DNA of 15,353 bases from Mariprofundaceae bacterium (GCA_027035825.1 JALVTX010000308.1:1-15353), one strand, 5' to 3'. Shown: positions 1-6,805, counted from the first letter of the stretch. Notes: generated by a model from the sequence alone, not told the origin. Program-made: numbers and translations.

Positions 1-446
1 AGCAGCGCGGGTTCAGCCCCGAGGATTTCGCCCGCTTCCACCCGGCCGGCAGCCTCGGCCGGCGGCTGATGCGCGTGGGCGACGTGATGCACGCGGGCGA
101 CGCCATGCCGCTGGTGGTTGCCGACGCCCCCCTCAAGGACGCCGTCATGGCGATCACCGCCGGCCGGCTGGGCATCGTCGGCGTCATCGAAGGCGAACGG
201 CTCGCCGGCTGCCTGACCGACGGCGACCTGCGGCGGCTGATGGAGACCGGACGCATGGCGCTCGACCGGCCAGTCGGCGAGCTGATGCACCCCGGCCCCC
301 GCACCATCGCCGCCGATCACCTGGCCAGCGAGGCCGTGCGCCTGATGGAGGAACACAAGATCACGCAGCTGTTCGTCGTGGACGAGGCCGGGCGGCCCGA
401 GGGCGTCGTCCACCTGCACGACCTGCTGCACGCGGGCGTGGCGTGA
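1..446 (+). CDS. kdsD: Arabinose-5-phosphate isomerase KdsD, C-terminal part (5' truncated by window edge)
   Basis: KdsD converts D-ribulose 5-phosphate to D-arabinose 5-phosphate, the first step of KDO synthesis for lipopolysaccharide, in the cytoplasm. The first complete codon is at position 3 and 147 residues are visible. The reading frame stays open upstream of the internal ATG at 69, and the residues there (FSPEDFARFHPAGSLGRRL) are the characteristic end of the SIS sugar-isomerase domain, so 69 is not the true start. The rest is a pair of CBS domains: the first after the GDVM motif, the second starting near VGELMHPGP and ending in a VVDEAGRPEGVVHLHDLL strand-turn-helix. The active-site SIS portion lies outside the window. 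The stop codon overlaps the kdsC start by 4 bp, so the two are likely translationally coupled. Confidence 0.95.
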   Translation, partial: QRGFSPEDFARFHPAGSLGRRLMRVGDVMHAGDAMPLVVADAPLKDAVMAITAGRLGIVGVIEGERLAGCLTDGDLRRLMETGRMALDRPVGELMHPGPRTIAADHLASEAVRLMEEHKITQLFVVDEAGRPEGVVHLHDLLHAGVA

Positions 447-1012
447 AGCGCGGCATCGCGGGCTTTCCGCTGGAACGCGCGCGCGGCGTGCGCCTGCTGG
501 CGCTGGACGTGGACGGCGTGCTGACCGCCGGCCACATCTTCATGGACGATGACGGGCGCGAGACCAAGGCGTTCAACGTCCGCGACGGCCACGGCATCAA
601 GCTTCTGCAACGCGCCGGCATCGAGGTGGCCATCATCACCGGCCGCAGCTCCGGGGTGGTGGCGCGCCGCGCCGAGGATCTGGGCATCCAGCAGGTGGTG
701 CAGGGCTGCCTGAACAAGATGGAGGGATTGCAGGCGGTGCTGGAGGCAACCGGCGCGGACGCCGATGCCTGCGCCTTCATGGGCGACGACGTTCTGGACA
801 TCCCGCCCATGCGCGCCTGCCGGCTGGGGCTCGCGCCGGCCGATGCGCACCCGGCGGCGCTGACGCACGCCGACTGGGCCTCCGACCTCCCCGGCGGCGC
901 GGGCGCGGTGCGACAGGCGGCCGAGGGACTGATCCTGGCCAACGACGCCTGGGCGCGCGTGATCGGCGAGCGCTACGGCGTCTCGCCAGCCGACTGCGGC
1001 TGGAGCGCCTGA
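443..1012 (+). CDS. kdsC: 3-deoxy-D-manno-octulosonate 8-phosphate phosphatase KdsC
   Basis: KdsC removes phosphate from KDO 8-phosphate to give free KDO for lipid A-core assembly. It is a cap-less HAD-superfamily phosphatase that works as a tetramer in the cytoplasm. All HAD motifs are visible: nucleophile and acid D22 and D24 in LDVDGVLT, T66 in IITGRSS, K92 in the LNKMEGL stretch, and D115/D116 in FMGDD. The 189-residue length fits the family. The start is a GTG at 443 that overlaps the kdsD stop as GTGA. That start is supported by the tight overlap and by the correct distance to the first motif. Confidence 0.96.
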   Translation: MKRGIAGFPLERARGVRLLALDVDGVLTAGHIFMDDDGRETKAFNVRDGHGIKLLQRAGIEVAIITGRSSGVVARRAEDLGIQQVVQGCLNKMEGLQAVLEATGADADACAFMGDDVLDIPPMRACRLGLAPADAHPAALTHADWASDLPGGAGAVRQAAEGLILANDAWARVIGERYGVSPADCGWSA

Positions 1013-1036
1013 TTCTTGCCGCGATGTCCCGCCCCG

Positions 1037-1633
1037 ATGAAGCAAGCGCCGTGGACATGGATCAAGTGGGCCTGCCTGGGCCTGGCCGCCGGCAGCGTGG
1101 CGGCGGCGGCGTGGATGATGTGGCGCGCCCAGGACAACCATCTGGACATTCCGGCCAAGGCCGGACAAGCCAGGAAACCCGGCGCGCACGTGGACAAGCC
1201 GCTGATCGTGGAGCGCGAGGCCGGGCGCACCCTGTGGCGGCTGCGGGCGGCGCGCGCCGAGCAGCAGCTTTCGGGCGCGATGCATCTCATCGAGCCGGAG
1301 CTGGAACTGTTCACCGAGCAGGGCGAGCGCGTGCCGGTGACCGGCCGCGAGGCGTGGTTCGAGCCCTTGACGCGGCGCGTGCGCTTCCGCGGCCACGTGC
1401 GCGTGCATTACCGGGACTGGCTGCTGAAGAGCGAGGAGCTGCGTTATGAGCACGCGAAGGACGTGCTGGTGATACCAGGCGCGTTCCGTCTGCAAGGGGC
1501 GCACACCCGCGCCCGCGGCCGCGGGCTGACGCTGTGGCGCGGCAGCCAGCGCCTGCGCGTGGCGCATGGCGTGTGGGTGGAGGATGACCGGACGCCCAAG
1601 GGCGCGGCCGCCGCCCTGGGAGATCTGCCGTGA
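1037..1633 (+). CDS. lptC: LPS export ABC transporter periplasmic protein LptC
   Basis: LptC is the single-span inner-membrane subunit that passes lipopolysaccharide from the LptB2FG transporter to the periplasmic LptA bridge. The protein (198 residues from ATG 1037) has one N-terminal membrane helix at about residues 9-28, then a beta-rich region rich in alternating hydrophobic and charged residues (LIEPELELF, VRFRGHVRVHYRDWLLKSEEL), as in the LptC jellyroll. The frame is open from a TTG at 1016, but ATG 1037 puts the membrane helix at the usual distance from the start. Neither start has a strong ribosome-binding site. Its TGA overlaps the lptA start. Sequence identity in this family is always low, so the call leans on topology plus position between kdsC and lptA. 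Confidence 0.9.
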   Translation: MKQAPWTWIKWACLGLAAGSVAAAAWMMWRAQDNHLDIPAKAGQARKPGAHVDKPLIVEREAGRTLWRLRAARAEQQLSGAMHLIEPELELFTEQGERVPVTGREAWFEPLTRRVRFRGHVRVHYRDWLLKSEELRYEHAKDVLVIPGAFRLQGAHTRARGRGLTLWRGSQRLRVAHGVWVEDDRTPKGAAAALGDLP

Positions 1634-2130
1634 TGAAACGCCTGATGGGGTCGCGCCTTCGCTGGGCCATCGCGGCGGCCGCGTTGCTGCCCGGCGCGCT
1701 GGTTCCTGCGGTCTCGCGGGCCGGGCCGGTGGCCATCCAGGCCGATCACCTGGATGTCTGGCATGCCAGGAAGGAAGCCCTGTTCACCGGCCATGTGCAC
1801 CTGACGCGCGACGACTTCGAACTCTTCTGCGACAGCCTGAAGGTGGCCTACGCGGACAAGGGCATCACCCGGGCCGTGGCCAGCGGCCACGTGCGCATGA
1901 AGCAGGGCGACAAGCAGGGACGCGCCGAGCAGGCGGAGCTGGACAACCGCGCCCAGGTGCTGACCCTGCGCGGGCATGCCACGATGGATCAGCCGGGCGG
2001 CCACCTGGAGGGCGAGGCCATCATTCACCACCTGAAGGACAAGACGACCGAGGTGCGCAAGGGCGAAAACGGCCGCGTGAAGCTGCGCATCGAGGATCGC
2101 GGCGCGGCCGGCGGGAGCGTGCTGCCGTGA
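1633..2130 (+). CDS. lptA: Lipopolysaccharide transport periplasmic protein LptA
   Basis: LptA forms the periplasmic bridge that carries lipopolysaccharide from LptC to LptD in the outer membrane. From ATG 1633 the protein is 165 residues. A signal peptide is clear: positive MKRLMGSRLR, a hydrophobic core, then a probable cleavage after A30 (VSRA|GP). The mature part is one OstA-type beta-jellyroll: the first strands are IQADHLDV and EALFTGHVHLTRDDFELFCDSLKV, followed by VASGHVRMKQGDKQGRAEQAELD and LTLRGHATM. The GTG at 1630 is an alternative start three bases earlier. The start and the lptC stop share a TGATG junction. The gene ends with a GTGA overlap with lptB. Confidence 0.94.
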   Translation: MKRLMGSRLRWAIAAAALLPGALVPAVSRAGPVAIQADHLDVWHARKEALFTGHVHLTRDDFELFCDSLKVAYADKGITRAVASGHVRMKQGDKQGRAEQAELDNRAQVLTLRGHATMDQPGGHLEGEAIIHHLKDKTTEVRKGENGRVKLRIEDRGAAGGSVLP

Positions 2131-2858
2131 GCGACGGCCACCACCTCTCGGCCCGGGAGATGCGCAAGACCTATCGCGGCAACACCGTGGTGCGCGGCGT
2201 GAGCCTGGACGTGTATTCAGGCGAATGCGTGGGGCTGCTCGGCCCCAACGGCGCCGGCAAGACGACCAGCTTCTACATGGTGTGCGGGCTGGTGCCCTGC
2301 GACGCCGGCAGCATCGCGCTGGACGGCGAGGACATCACCCGCCTGCCGATGCACTACCGGGCACGGCGCGGCATCGGCTACCTGCCGCAGGAGGCCAGCA
2401 TCTTCCGCCGCCTGACCGTGCGCGAGAACCTGCTCGCCATCTTCGAGACGCTGGAGCTGCCCGAGGCGGAGATGGAGGAAAAACTGGAGGCCCTGCTCCT
2501 GGAACTGGGCATCGAGGGCGTGCAGCACCAGAAGGCCTACACGCTCTCCGGCGGCCAGCGCCGGCGCACCGAGATTGCCCGGGCGCTGGTCACCGAACCG
2601 CGTTTCCTGCTGCTGGACGAACCGTTCGCCGGCGTGGATCCCATCGCCGTCGAGGACATCCAGGCCATCATCGCCGAGCTTCGGGAGCGCGACATCGGGA
2701 TTCTGATTACCGACCACAACGTGCGCGACACGCTCTCCATCTGCGACCGCGCCTACCTGATGAACGCGGGCGAAATCCTGGTGCAGGGCACGCCGGACGA
2801 GATCGTCGCGCATCCGGACGCGCGCCGCCTCTATCTCGGCGAGCGCTTCAACATGTGA
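2127..2858 (+). CDS. lptB: LPS export ABC transporter ATP-binding protein LptB
   Basis: LptB is the cytoplasmic ATPase dimer that powers extraction of lipopolysaccharide from the inner membrane through LptF/LptG, whose genes are not in this window. The protein is 243 residues. It has Walker A GPNGAGKT (39-46), a Q-loop in YLPQEASIF, ABC signature LSGGQ (140-144), Walker B FLLLDE (160-165) and switch H197 in ITDHN. The YLPQEASIFRRLTV stretch is typical of LptB rather than of generic ABC ATPases. The start is the GTG at 2127, overlapping the lptA stop as GTGA; the frame stays open far upstream, but that is a GC-rich artefact. In many proteobacteria rpoN follows directly; here ubiX does. Confidence 0.97.
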   Translation: MSDGHHLSAREMRKTYRGNTVVRGVSLDVYSGECVGLLGPNGAGKTTSFYMVCGLVPCDAGSIALDGEDITRLPMHYRARRGIGYLPQEASIFRRLTVRENLLAIFETLELPEAEMEEKLEALLLELGIEGVQHQKAYTLSGGQRRRTEIARALVTEPRFLLLDEPFAGVDPIAVEDIQAIIAELRERDIGILITDHNVRDTLSICDRAYLMNAGEILVQGTPDEIVAHPDARRLYLGERFNM

Positions 2859-2914
2859 GAGAATGTGTGAGCGGGCGCACGGCGGCGGAATGACGAGACG
2901 GGAGGGTCAGGCGC

Positions 2915-3529
2915 ATGGATGAGGCAAGAGAGCGCGGCATCGTGGTGGCCATGACCGGGGCCTCGGGCGCGGCCTACGGGCTGCGCCTGATGCAGCGGCT
3001 GGGCGGGTTGGGCGCAAGGCTGCACGTGCTGGTGTCGGATGCCGCGCGGCTGGTGCTGCGCGAGGAAGCCGGCCTCATCCTGCCCGAGGAGCCGGGCACG
3101 GCGGCCGAGACGCTGACCCGGCACCTGCGCCTGGAGGAGGGTCGCATCGTCTGCCATGCGCTGGACGACTGGTTCTCGCCGGCGGCGTCGGGATCGGCCG
3201 GCATCCGGCGCATGGTGGTCGCGCCCTGCTCGATGGGCACGCTGGCCCGCATCGCCACCGGCGCTTCGGACAACCTGATCGAGCGCGCGGCGGACGTGAT
3301 GCTGAAGGAAGGCGGGCGGCTCATCCTGATGCCGAGGGAAACGCCGCTGTCGGCCATTCACCTGGAACACATGCTGAAGCTGGCGCGGCTGGGCGCGCGC
3401 ATCGTGCCCGCGATGCCGGGCTTCTACCACCGGCCGGAATCGCTGGACGATATCGTGGATTTCATGGTGGACCGGCTGATGATGCAGCTGGGCCTGGCGG
3501 ACGGGAGCGAGAAGCGATGGGGCGAGTGA
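2915..3529 (+). CDS. ubiX: Flavin prenyltransferase UbiX
   Basis: UbiX attaches a dimethylallyl group to FMN to make prenylated FMN, the cofactor needed by the decarboxylase UbiD in ubiquinone synthesis. The 204-residue protein is a flavodoxin-like homo-oligomer of the flavoprotein (UbiX/Pad1) family. It shows the FMN-binding start TGASGAAYG (from residue 14), the conserved APCSMGTLARIATGASDNLIERAAD segment, and the C-terminal run PRETPLSAIHLEHM followed by PAMPGFYHRPES. A good Shine-Dalgarno GGAGG at 2901-2905 sits 9 bases before the ATG. A 56-bp gap after lptB shows no terminator, so read-through from the lpt genes is likely. UbiD is not in this window. Confidence 0.95.
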   Translation: MDEARERGIVVAMTGASGAAYGLRLMQRLGGLGARLHVLVSDAARLVLREEAGLILPEEPGTAAETLTRHLRLEEGRIVCHALDDWFSPAASGSAGIRRMVVAPCSMGTLARIATGASDNLIERAADVMLKEGGRLILMPRETPLSAIHLEHMLKLARLGARIVPAMPGFYHRPESLDDIVDFMVDRLMMQLGLADGSEKRWGE

Positions 3530-4173
3530 AACATCCCCTCCTGACCTTCGCGCTGCTCTCGGGCGCGCTCGCCGGCCTCGGCGGCTGCACGGCGCTGGCG
3601 CCGCTTGCGGCCATCCCCGGCGTGGTGGTGGAGGGCGCGGTGAGCCTGTTCCGCGCCGAGGAGGAGGGGTTGCCGGCCAGCCTGCCGAAAACCCTGGCGG
3701 CGGTGCAGCAAGGCCTGCGCCGGATGGAGCTGGACGTGGACATCCTGGAGCCGGATCGCAAAAAGGATGGCTACCGCATCGCCTTCGGCAACGAGCGGCT
3801 GGACGGGCTCATCAAGCTCAAGCGCCAGACCCCCAGGCTGACCACGGTGGCCGTGCGGGTGCGTCGCGGCGCCTTGCGCGAGGAGGCGGTGGAAAAGGCC
3901 ATCATGAAGATGGTGCGCGATCTGGCCACGAGCAGGCATGGCCGCCGTCGCTTCGATTTCCGGGGATACCGCTACATCCACAGGAAACCGGAGCTGAAAT
4001 CCGAGCGCATCGGCTGGTACCGCGCCAGGGCGCGGCTGGAGCTGGCCAAAACGCGGCGAGCAGGCTGGCTGCGCCTGCGCATGCCCTCCATGCAATGGGG
4101 CTACATCAAGGCGCGAATGACCACGCCAGTCAAGCGCGGCAAGCATCACCGACACTCCCCGCGCAAGTCGTAA
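3517..4173 (+). CDS. Predicted lipoprotein, DUF3568-like, with a strongly basic C-terminal extension
   Basis: The function is unknown. The N-terminus is a lipoprotein signal: KHPLLTFALLSGALAG followed by lipobox L21-G-G-C24, so the mature protein should be lipidated at C24. Residues about 53-135 (SLPKTLAAVQQGLRRMELDV, then a beta-rich stretch and AVEKAIMKMVRDL) resemble small DUF3568-type periplasmic lipoproteins; this is recognised by pattern, not by search. Residues 140-218 form an extension with about thirty Lys/Arg/His and only four acidic residues, ending RGKHHRHSPRKS. ATG 3517 overlaps ubiX by 13 bp. GTG 3526 is an alternative start that overlaps the ubiX stop as GTGA. Either start keeps the lipobox. 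The tight overlap suggests co-expression with ubiX. Confidence 0.75.
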   Translation: MGRVKHPLLTFALLSGALAGLGGCTALAPLAAIPGVVVEGAVSLFRAEEEGLPASLPKTLAAVQQGLRRMELDVDILEPDRKKDGYRIAFGNERLDGLIKLKRQTPRLTTVAVRVRRGALREEAVEKAIMKMVRDLATSRHGRRRFDFRGYRYIHRKPELKSERIGWYRARARLELAKTRRAGWLRLRMPSMQWGYIKARMTTPVKRGKHHRHSPRKS

Positions 4174-4187
4174 GCTGCTTGCCGGGC

Positions 4188-4196
4188 TGCTAGACT
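4188..4196 (+). promoter_or_regulatory. Possible extended -10 promoter for ubiK-yifB
   Basis: In the 53-bp gap before the ubiK-like gene, TGC followed by TAGACT reads as an extended -10 element (TGn plus four of six matches to TATAAT). No convincing -35 element is found 16-18 bases upstream. Transcription would start near 4203, giving a short leader that still contains the GGAGG at 4215-4219. This is a weak call from a short motif. Confidence 0.25.
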
Positions 4197-4226
4197 CGGT
4201 TCGATCACTGACCTGGAGGAATGAAC

Positions 4227-4484
4227 ATGGCGCTGGATCAGGCAATCCTGGACGACATCGCGGAGAAGATCGCCGGCGGCCTGCGCATGCTGGGCGGCGT
4301 CAAGGACGAGGCGCAATCGCAGGTCAAGGCGGTGGTGACAGGCGTGCTGCAAGACCTGGACGTGGTCACCGGCGAGCGGATGGAGGTGGCCGAGGCGATG
4401 CTGGAAAAGACGCGCGCCCGCATCGAGGAGCTGGAATCGCGCATCGCCGAACTGGAAGCCCGGCTCAAGCAAGCCGGAAAATAA
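4227..4484 (+). CDS. ubiK: Ubiquinone biosynthesis accessory factor UbiK family (BMFP/YqiC domain)
   Basis: UbiK-family proteins are small cytoplasmic proteins that trimerise through a coiled coil, interact with UbiJ and help aerobic ubiquinone synthesis. The 85-residue protein starts with an amphipathic segment (LDQAILDDIAEKIAGGL), has the central VVTGVLQDLDVVTGERMEVAEAML region, and ends in a heptad coiled coil (IEELESRIAELEARLKQ). Two ATGs compete: 4221 is only one base after the Shine-Dalgarno GGAGG (4215-4219), whereas 4227 is seven bases away, so 4227 (MALDQ) is preferred. The gene lies 13 bp upstream of yifB, a pairing that is common in proteobacteria. UbiX lies 0.7 kb upstream, adding pathway context. 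Confidence 0.88.
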   Translation: MALDQAILDDIAEKIAGGLRMLGGVKDEAQSQVKAVVTGVLQDLDVVTGERMEVAEAMLEKTRARIEELESRIAELEARLKQAGK

Positions 4485-4497
4485 CGGAAGAGCCCTG

Positions 4498-6006
4498 ATG
4501 CTGGCGCGCCTGCCCGGCGCCGCCCTCCGGGGGCTCGCGGCCGAGGCCGTGGACGTGGAGGTGGACCTCTCGCGCGGACTCCCGGCCTGGAACATGGTGG
4601 GCCTGCCGGACGCCTCGGTGCGCGAGGCGCGGGATCGCGTCCGATCCGCGCTGCTCAATTCCGGCTTCGAATTTCCGCTGCGTCACATCACGGTCAACCT
4701 CGCGCCCGCCGACCGGCGCAAGGATGGCGCGCATTTTGACCTGCCCGTGGCTATCGGCCTGTTGATGGCCAGCGGCCAGTTGCGGTCGGAACGCGCCCGT
4801 GGGTGCCTGCTCATTGGCGAGCTGGCACTCGATGGCCGCCTCAACCCGGTGCCCGGGGTGCTGCCGCTGGCCCTGCACGCGCGGGAACAGGGCCATGAAG
4901 TCATCATCGCGCCCGAGGAGAACGCCGCCGAGGCGGCGCTGGCCGGCGGCATAGACGTGCGCGCCGCGCGCACGCTGCTGGACGTGGCGCGCCATCTGGC
5001 CGGCGAGACGGAATTGCCCCGCGCCGAACCGCCCGATGCGGGGCCGGCAAAATCCTCCGCGCCGGACATGGCGGACATTCGCGGCCAGTTGCAGGCCCGG
5101 CGGGCGCTGGAAATCGCCGCCGCCGGCGGCCACCACCTCTTGATGAGCGGGCCGCCCGGCGTGGGCAAGAGCATGCTGGCCCGGCGGCTGCCGGGCATCC
5201 TGCCGCCATTGACGTGGGAGCAGCGGCTGGAGGTGGCGCGCATCTATTCCGTGGCCGGCGACGGCAGCCGCGTGCTCACCGACGCCATGCCGCCCTTTCG
5301 CTCGCCCCACCACAGTTGCTCGGATGTCGCCTTGATTGGCGGCGGCTCCACGCCCCGGCCCGGGGAGGCCAGCCGGGCCCATCACGGAATCCTCTTCCTG
5401 GATGAGCTAACGGAATTCAAACGGCAAACCCTGGAAGTGCTGCGGCAGCCGCTGGAGGATGGCCGGGTGGTCATCGCGCGCGCCGCCGATACGCTGGAAT
5501 TCCCGGCCGCCTTCCAGCTGGTGGCGGCGATGAACCCGTGCCCTTGCGGCTACCTGGGCCATCCCGCGCGCCCCTGCCGCTGCTCGCCGACGCAGATCCG
5601 CCGCTACCGACAGCGGCTCTCAGGCCCGCTGCTCGACCGCTTCGACCTGCACGTGAGCGTGCCGCCGGTGGAGCGCGAGGAACTGACGCGGATGCGGCCG
5701 GGCGAGCCCTCCGCCGCGGTGGCCGGGCGCGTGCGCCGGGCGCGGGAGCGCCAGGAAGCCCGGCTGGGCGCGGGACGCGTGAACGCGCGCATGAGCCAGG
5801 CGGAAATCGAGCGCTTCGCGCGGCCGGACGCCGAGGGCGCGGCGCTGCTGGATGCGGCCATGCGGCGATTCGCGCTCTCCGCCCGCAGCTACCACCGCAT
5901 CCTGAAGGTGGCGCGCACCATCGCGGACATCGAGGGCGCGAACGCGGTGGCCGCCGCCCATGTGGCCGAGGCGCTGCAATACCGCGCAGAACCACCGACG
6001 GATTGA
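4498..6006 (+). CDS. comM: YifB/ComM family Mg-chelatase-like AAA+ ATPase
   Basis: ComM is a hexameric AAA+ helicase that promotes branch migration of incoming DNA during natural transformation in Vibrio and Acinetobacter; homologues also occur in species not known to be competent. The 502-residue protein has the usual three parts. An N-terminal ChlI-type domain contains GLPDASVREARDRVRSAL and VNLAPADRRKDGAHFDLPVA. The AAA+ core has Walker A GPPGVGKS (218-225) and Walker B FLDE (D302, E303). The C-terminal region includes LSARSYHRILKVARTIADIEG. A family-typical cysteine cluster is present (C348, C350, C360, C362), possibly a metal site. The length is normal and nothing is missing. A weak GGAAG lies 7 bases upstream. 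The pilin locus begins just downstream, which makes a DNA-uptake link plausible but unproven. Confidence 0.95.
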   Translation: MLARLPGAALRGLAAEAVDVEVDLSRGLPAWNMVGLPDASVREARDRVRSALLNSGFEFPLRHITVNLAPADRRKDGAHFDLPVAIGLLMASGQLRSERARGCLLIGELALDGRLNPVPGVLPLALHAREQGHEVIIAPEENAAEAALAGGIDVRAARTLLDVARHLAGETELPRAEPPDAGPAKSSAPDMADIRGQLQARRALEIAAAGGHHLLMSGPPGVGKSMLARRLPGILPPLTWEQRLEVARIYSVAGDGSRVLTDAMPPFRSPHHSCSDVALIGGGSTPRPGEASRAHHGILFLDELTEFKRQTLEVLRQPLEDGRVVIARAADTLEFPAAFQLVAAMNPCPCGYLGHPARPCRCSPTQIRRYRQRLSGPLLDRFDLHVSVPPVEREELTRMRPGEPSAAVAGRVRRARERQEARLGAGRVNARMSQAEIERFARPDAEGAALLDAAMRRFALSARSYHRILKVARTIADIEGANAVAAAHVAEALQYRAEPPTD

Positions 6007-6041
6007 GACTGATTGCACACTGACATTTCTCGCACATTGGA

Positions 6042-6060
6042 GGTGACAAAATGCGTCACC
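6042..6060 (+). promoter_or_regulatory. Perfect inverted repeat upstream of the pilin promoter, candidate activator site
   Basis: GGTGAC, a 7-base spacer and GTCACC form a perfect 6-bp inverted repeat. A second TGACA copy lies at 6021-6025, 23 bases upstream of the TGACA at 6044-6048. The cores, read on the other strand as TGTCA, sit about 80 and 103 bases upstream of the predicted sigma-54 start. Known PilR sites at Pseudomonas pilA contain TGTC cores at comparable distances. Binding by a PilR-like enhancer protein is inferred from spacing and motif only. Confidence 0.5.
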
Positions 6061-6098
6061 CGCCGCCCCCAAACGCCGCCAACGCCGCGCGGGGGCAT

Positions 6099-6114
6099 TG
6101 GCACGCCCCTTGCG
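6099..6114 (+). promoter_or_regulatory. Sigma-54 (RpoN) promoter of the pilin gene
   Basis: TGGCACG, four C bases and TTGCG match the RpoN consensus TGGCACG-N4-TTGC. The invariant GG (6100-6101) and GC (6112-6113) are separated by exactly 10 bases. The predicted start is near 6125, giving a leader of about 46 bases with the Shine-Dalgarno GGAGGA at 6157-6162. Sigma-54 control by PilS/PilR is well established for major pilins of Pseudomonas and Geobacter. The rpoN and pilSR genes are not in this window. Confidence 0.92.
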
Positions 6115-6170
6115 TTGCCTCTGTCGCGCCGGGAGGCGCATAATCAAAACGACAACGGAGGAATCATCCC

Positions 6171-6749
6171 ATGCAACATCCCATGAACCTGAAACACCAA
6201 AAGGAAAGAGGCTTCACGCTCATTGAGCTGATGATCGTGGTGGCCATCATCGGCATCCTGGCCGCCATCGCGATTCCGCAGTTCGCGCAGTATCGCATCA
6301 AGGCCTTCAACTCGGCGGCGGAGTCCGACCTGCACACCGCGCGCTTGGGATGCGAGGCGCTTTATGCTGACTTCCAGACATACGGCACCACAGTCGCGGC
6401 CACGGGCACGGCCGGCGCCGCTGGCGGTGCCGTCATCCTGACGGCCAATGGCTTCCTGGCCACCCCGAACAATGCGGCAGGGAACTTGCAGGAAACGCCG
6501 CTCACGCTCAGCAATAACGTGAATTTGCTTGTGGATGCCGATGCCACCTATGCATCCGCCGGCGGCATCGCCAAGCACACCCAAGGCGACACCATCTACG
6601 CCTTCGACACCGATGGCTCCGCCATGTATTTCCAGAAGCCCGCCAACGTGGTCGGCCAGACGCTCAATGCCACTGGCGTCACACTGCCTGCCCTCAACCC
6701 TGGCGCAGACGACCTGCAAGCCGCCGGCGCTCCCTGGATTGCCAAGTAA
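6171..6749 (+). CDS. pilA: Type IV pilin, PilA-like, prepilin-type N-terminus
   Basis: This is probably a major type IV pilus subunit: an inner-membrane prepilin that is cleaved, N-methylated and assembled into a surface filament. The 192-residue precursor has a 14-residue leader ending KERG|FTLIE, with cleavage between G14 and F15 and the essential Glu at mature position 5. The hydrophobic helix up to about mature residue 24 doubles as membrane anchor and filament core. The next segment (QYRIKAFNSAAESDL) resembles Geobacter PilA. The mature chain is about 178 residues, with a Gly/Ala/Thr-rich C-terminal head. It contains one cysteine (mature C47), so it cannot form the C-terminal disulfide loop of Neisseria/Pseudomonas pilins. 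It has its own sigma-54 promoter, a strong GGAGGA site 8 bases before ATG 6171, and its own terminator. A second ATG at 6183 would shorten the leader. Confidence 0.95.
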   Translation: MQHPMNLKHQKERGFTLIELMIVVAIIGILAAIAIPQFAQYRIKAFNSAAESDLHTARLGCEALYADFQTYGTTVAATGTAGAAGGAVILTANGFLATPNNAAGNLQETPLTLSNNVNLLVDADATYASAGGIAKHTQGDTIYAFDTDGSAMYFQKPANVVGQTLNATGVTLPALNPGADDLQAAGAPWIAK

Positions 6750-6775
6750 GCTCCGCGCTTGCTTCCATGCGCCGG

Positions 6776-6805
6776 AGGGGGAAGCCTTGCGCTTCCCCCT
6801 TTTTT
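6776..6805 (+). terminator. Intrinsic terminator after pilA
   Basis: AGGGGGAAGC and GCTTCCCCCT are perfect reverse complements forming a 10-bp stem around the 5-base loop CTTGC (6786-6790). The stem runs directly into six T residues (6800-6805). It ends the pilin transcript and lies between the pilin and the ABC-transporter genes, so downstream genes would depend on read-through or another promoter. Confidence 0.95.

Noticed and set aside
317..1567. 416-codon open frame on the - strand
   Set aside because: It is antisense to kdsD, kdsC and lptC, all of which have clear motifs; its composition is that of a shadow frame.
6051..6143. 30-codon ORF with a GGAGG (6039-6043) seven bases before its ATG
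   Set aside because: It sits across the sigma-54 promoter and begins inside the inverted repeat. The peptide is proline- and alanine-rich without recognisable features. A message would have to start upstream of the pilin promoter, for which there is no evidence.
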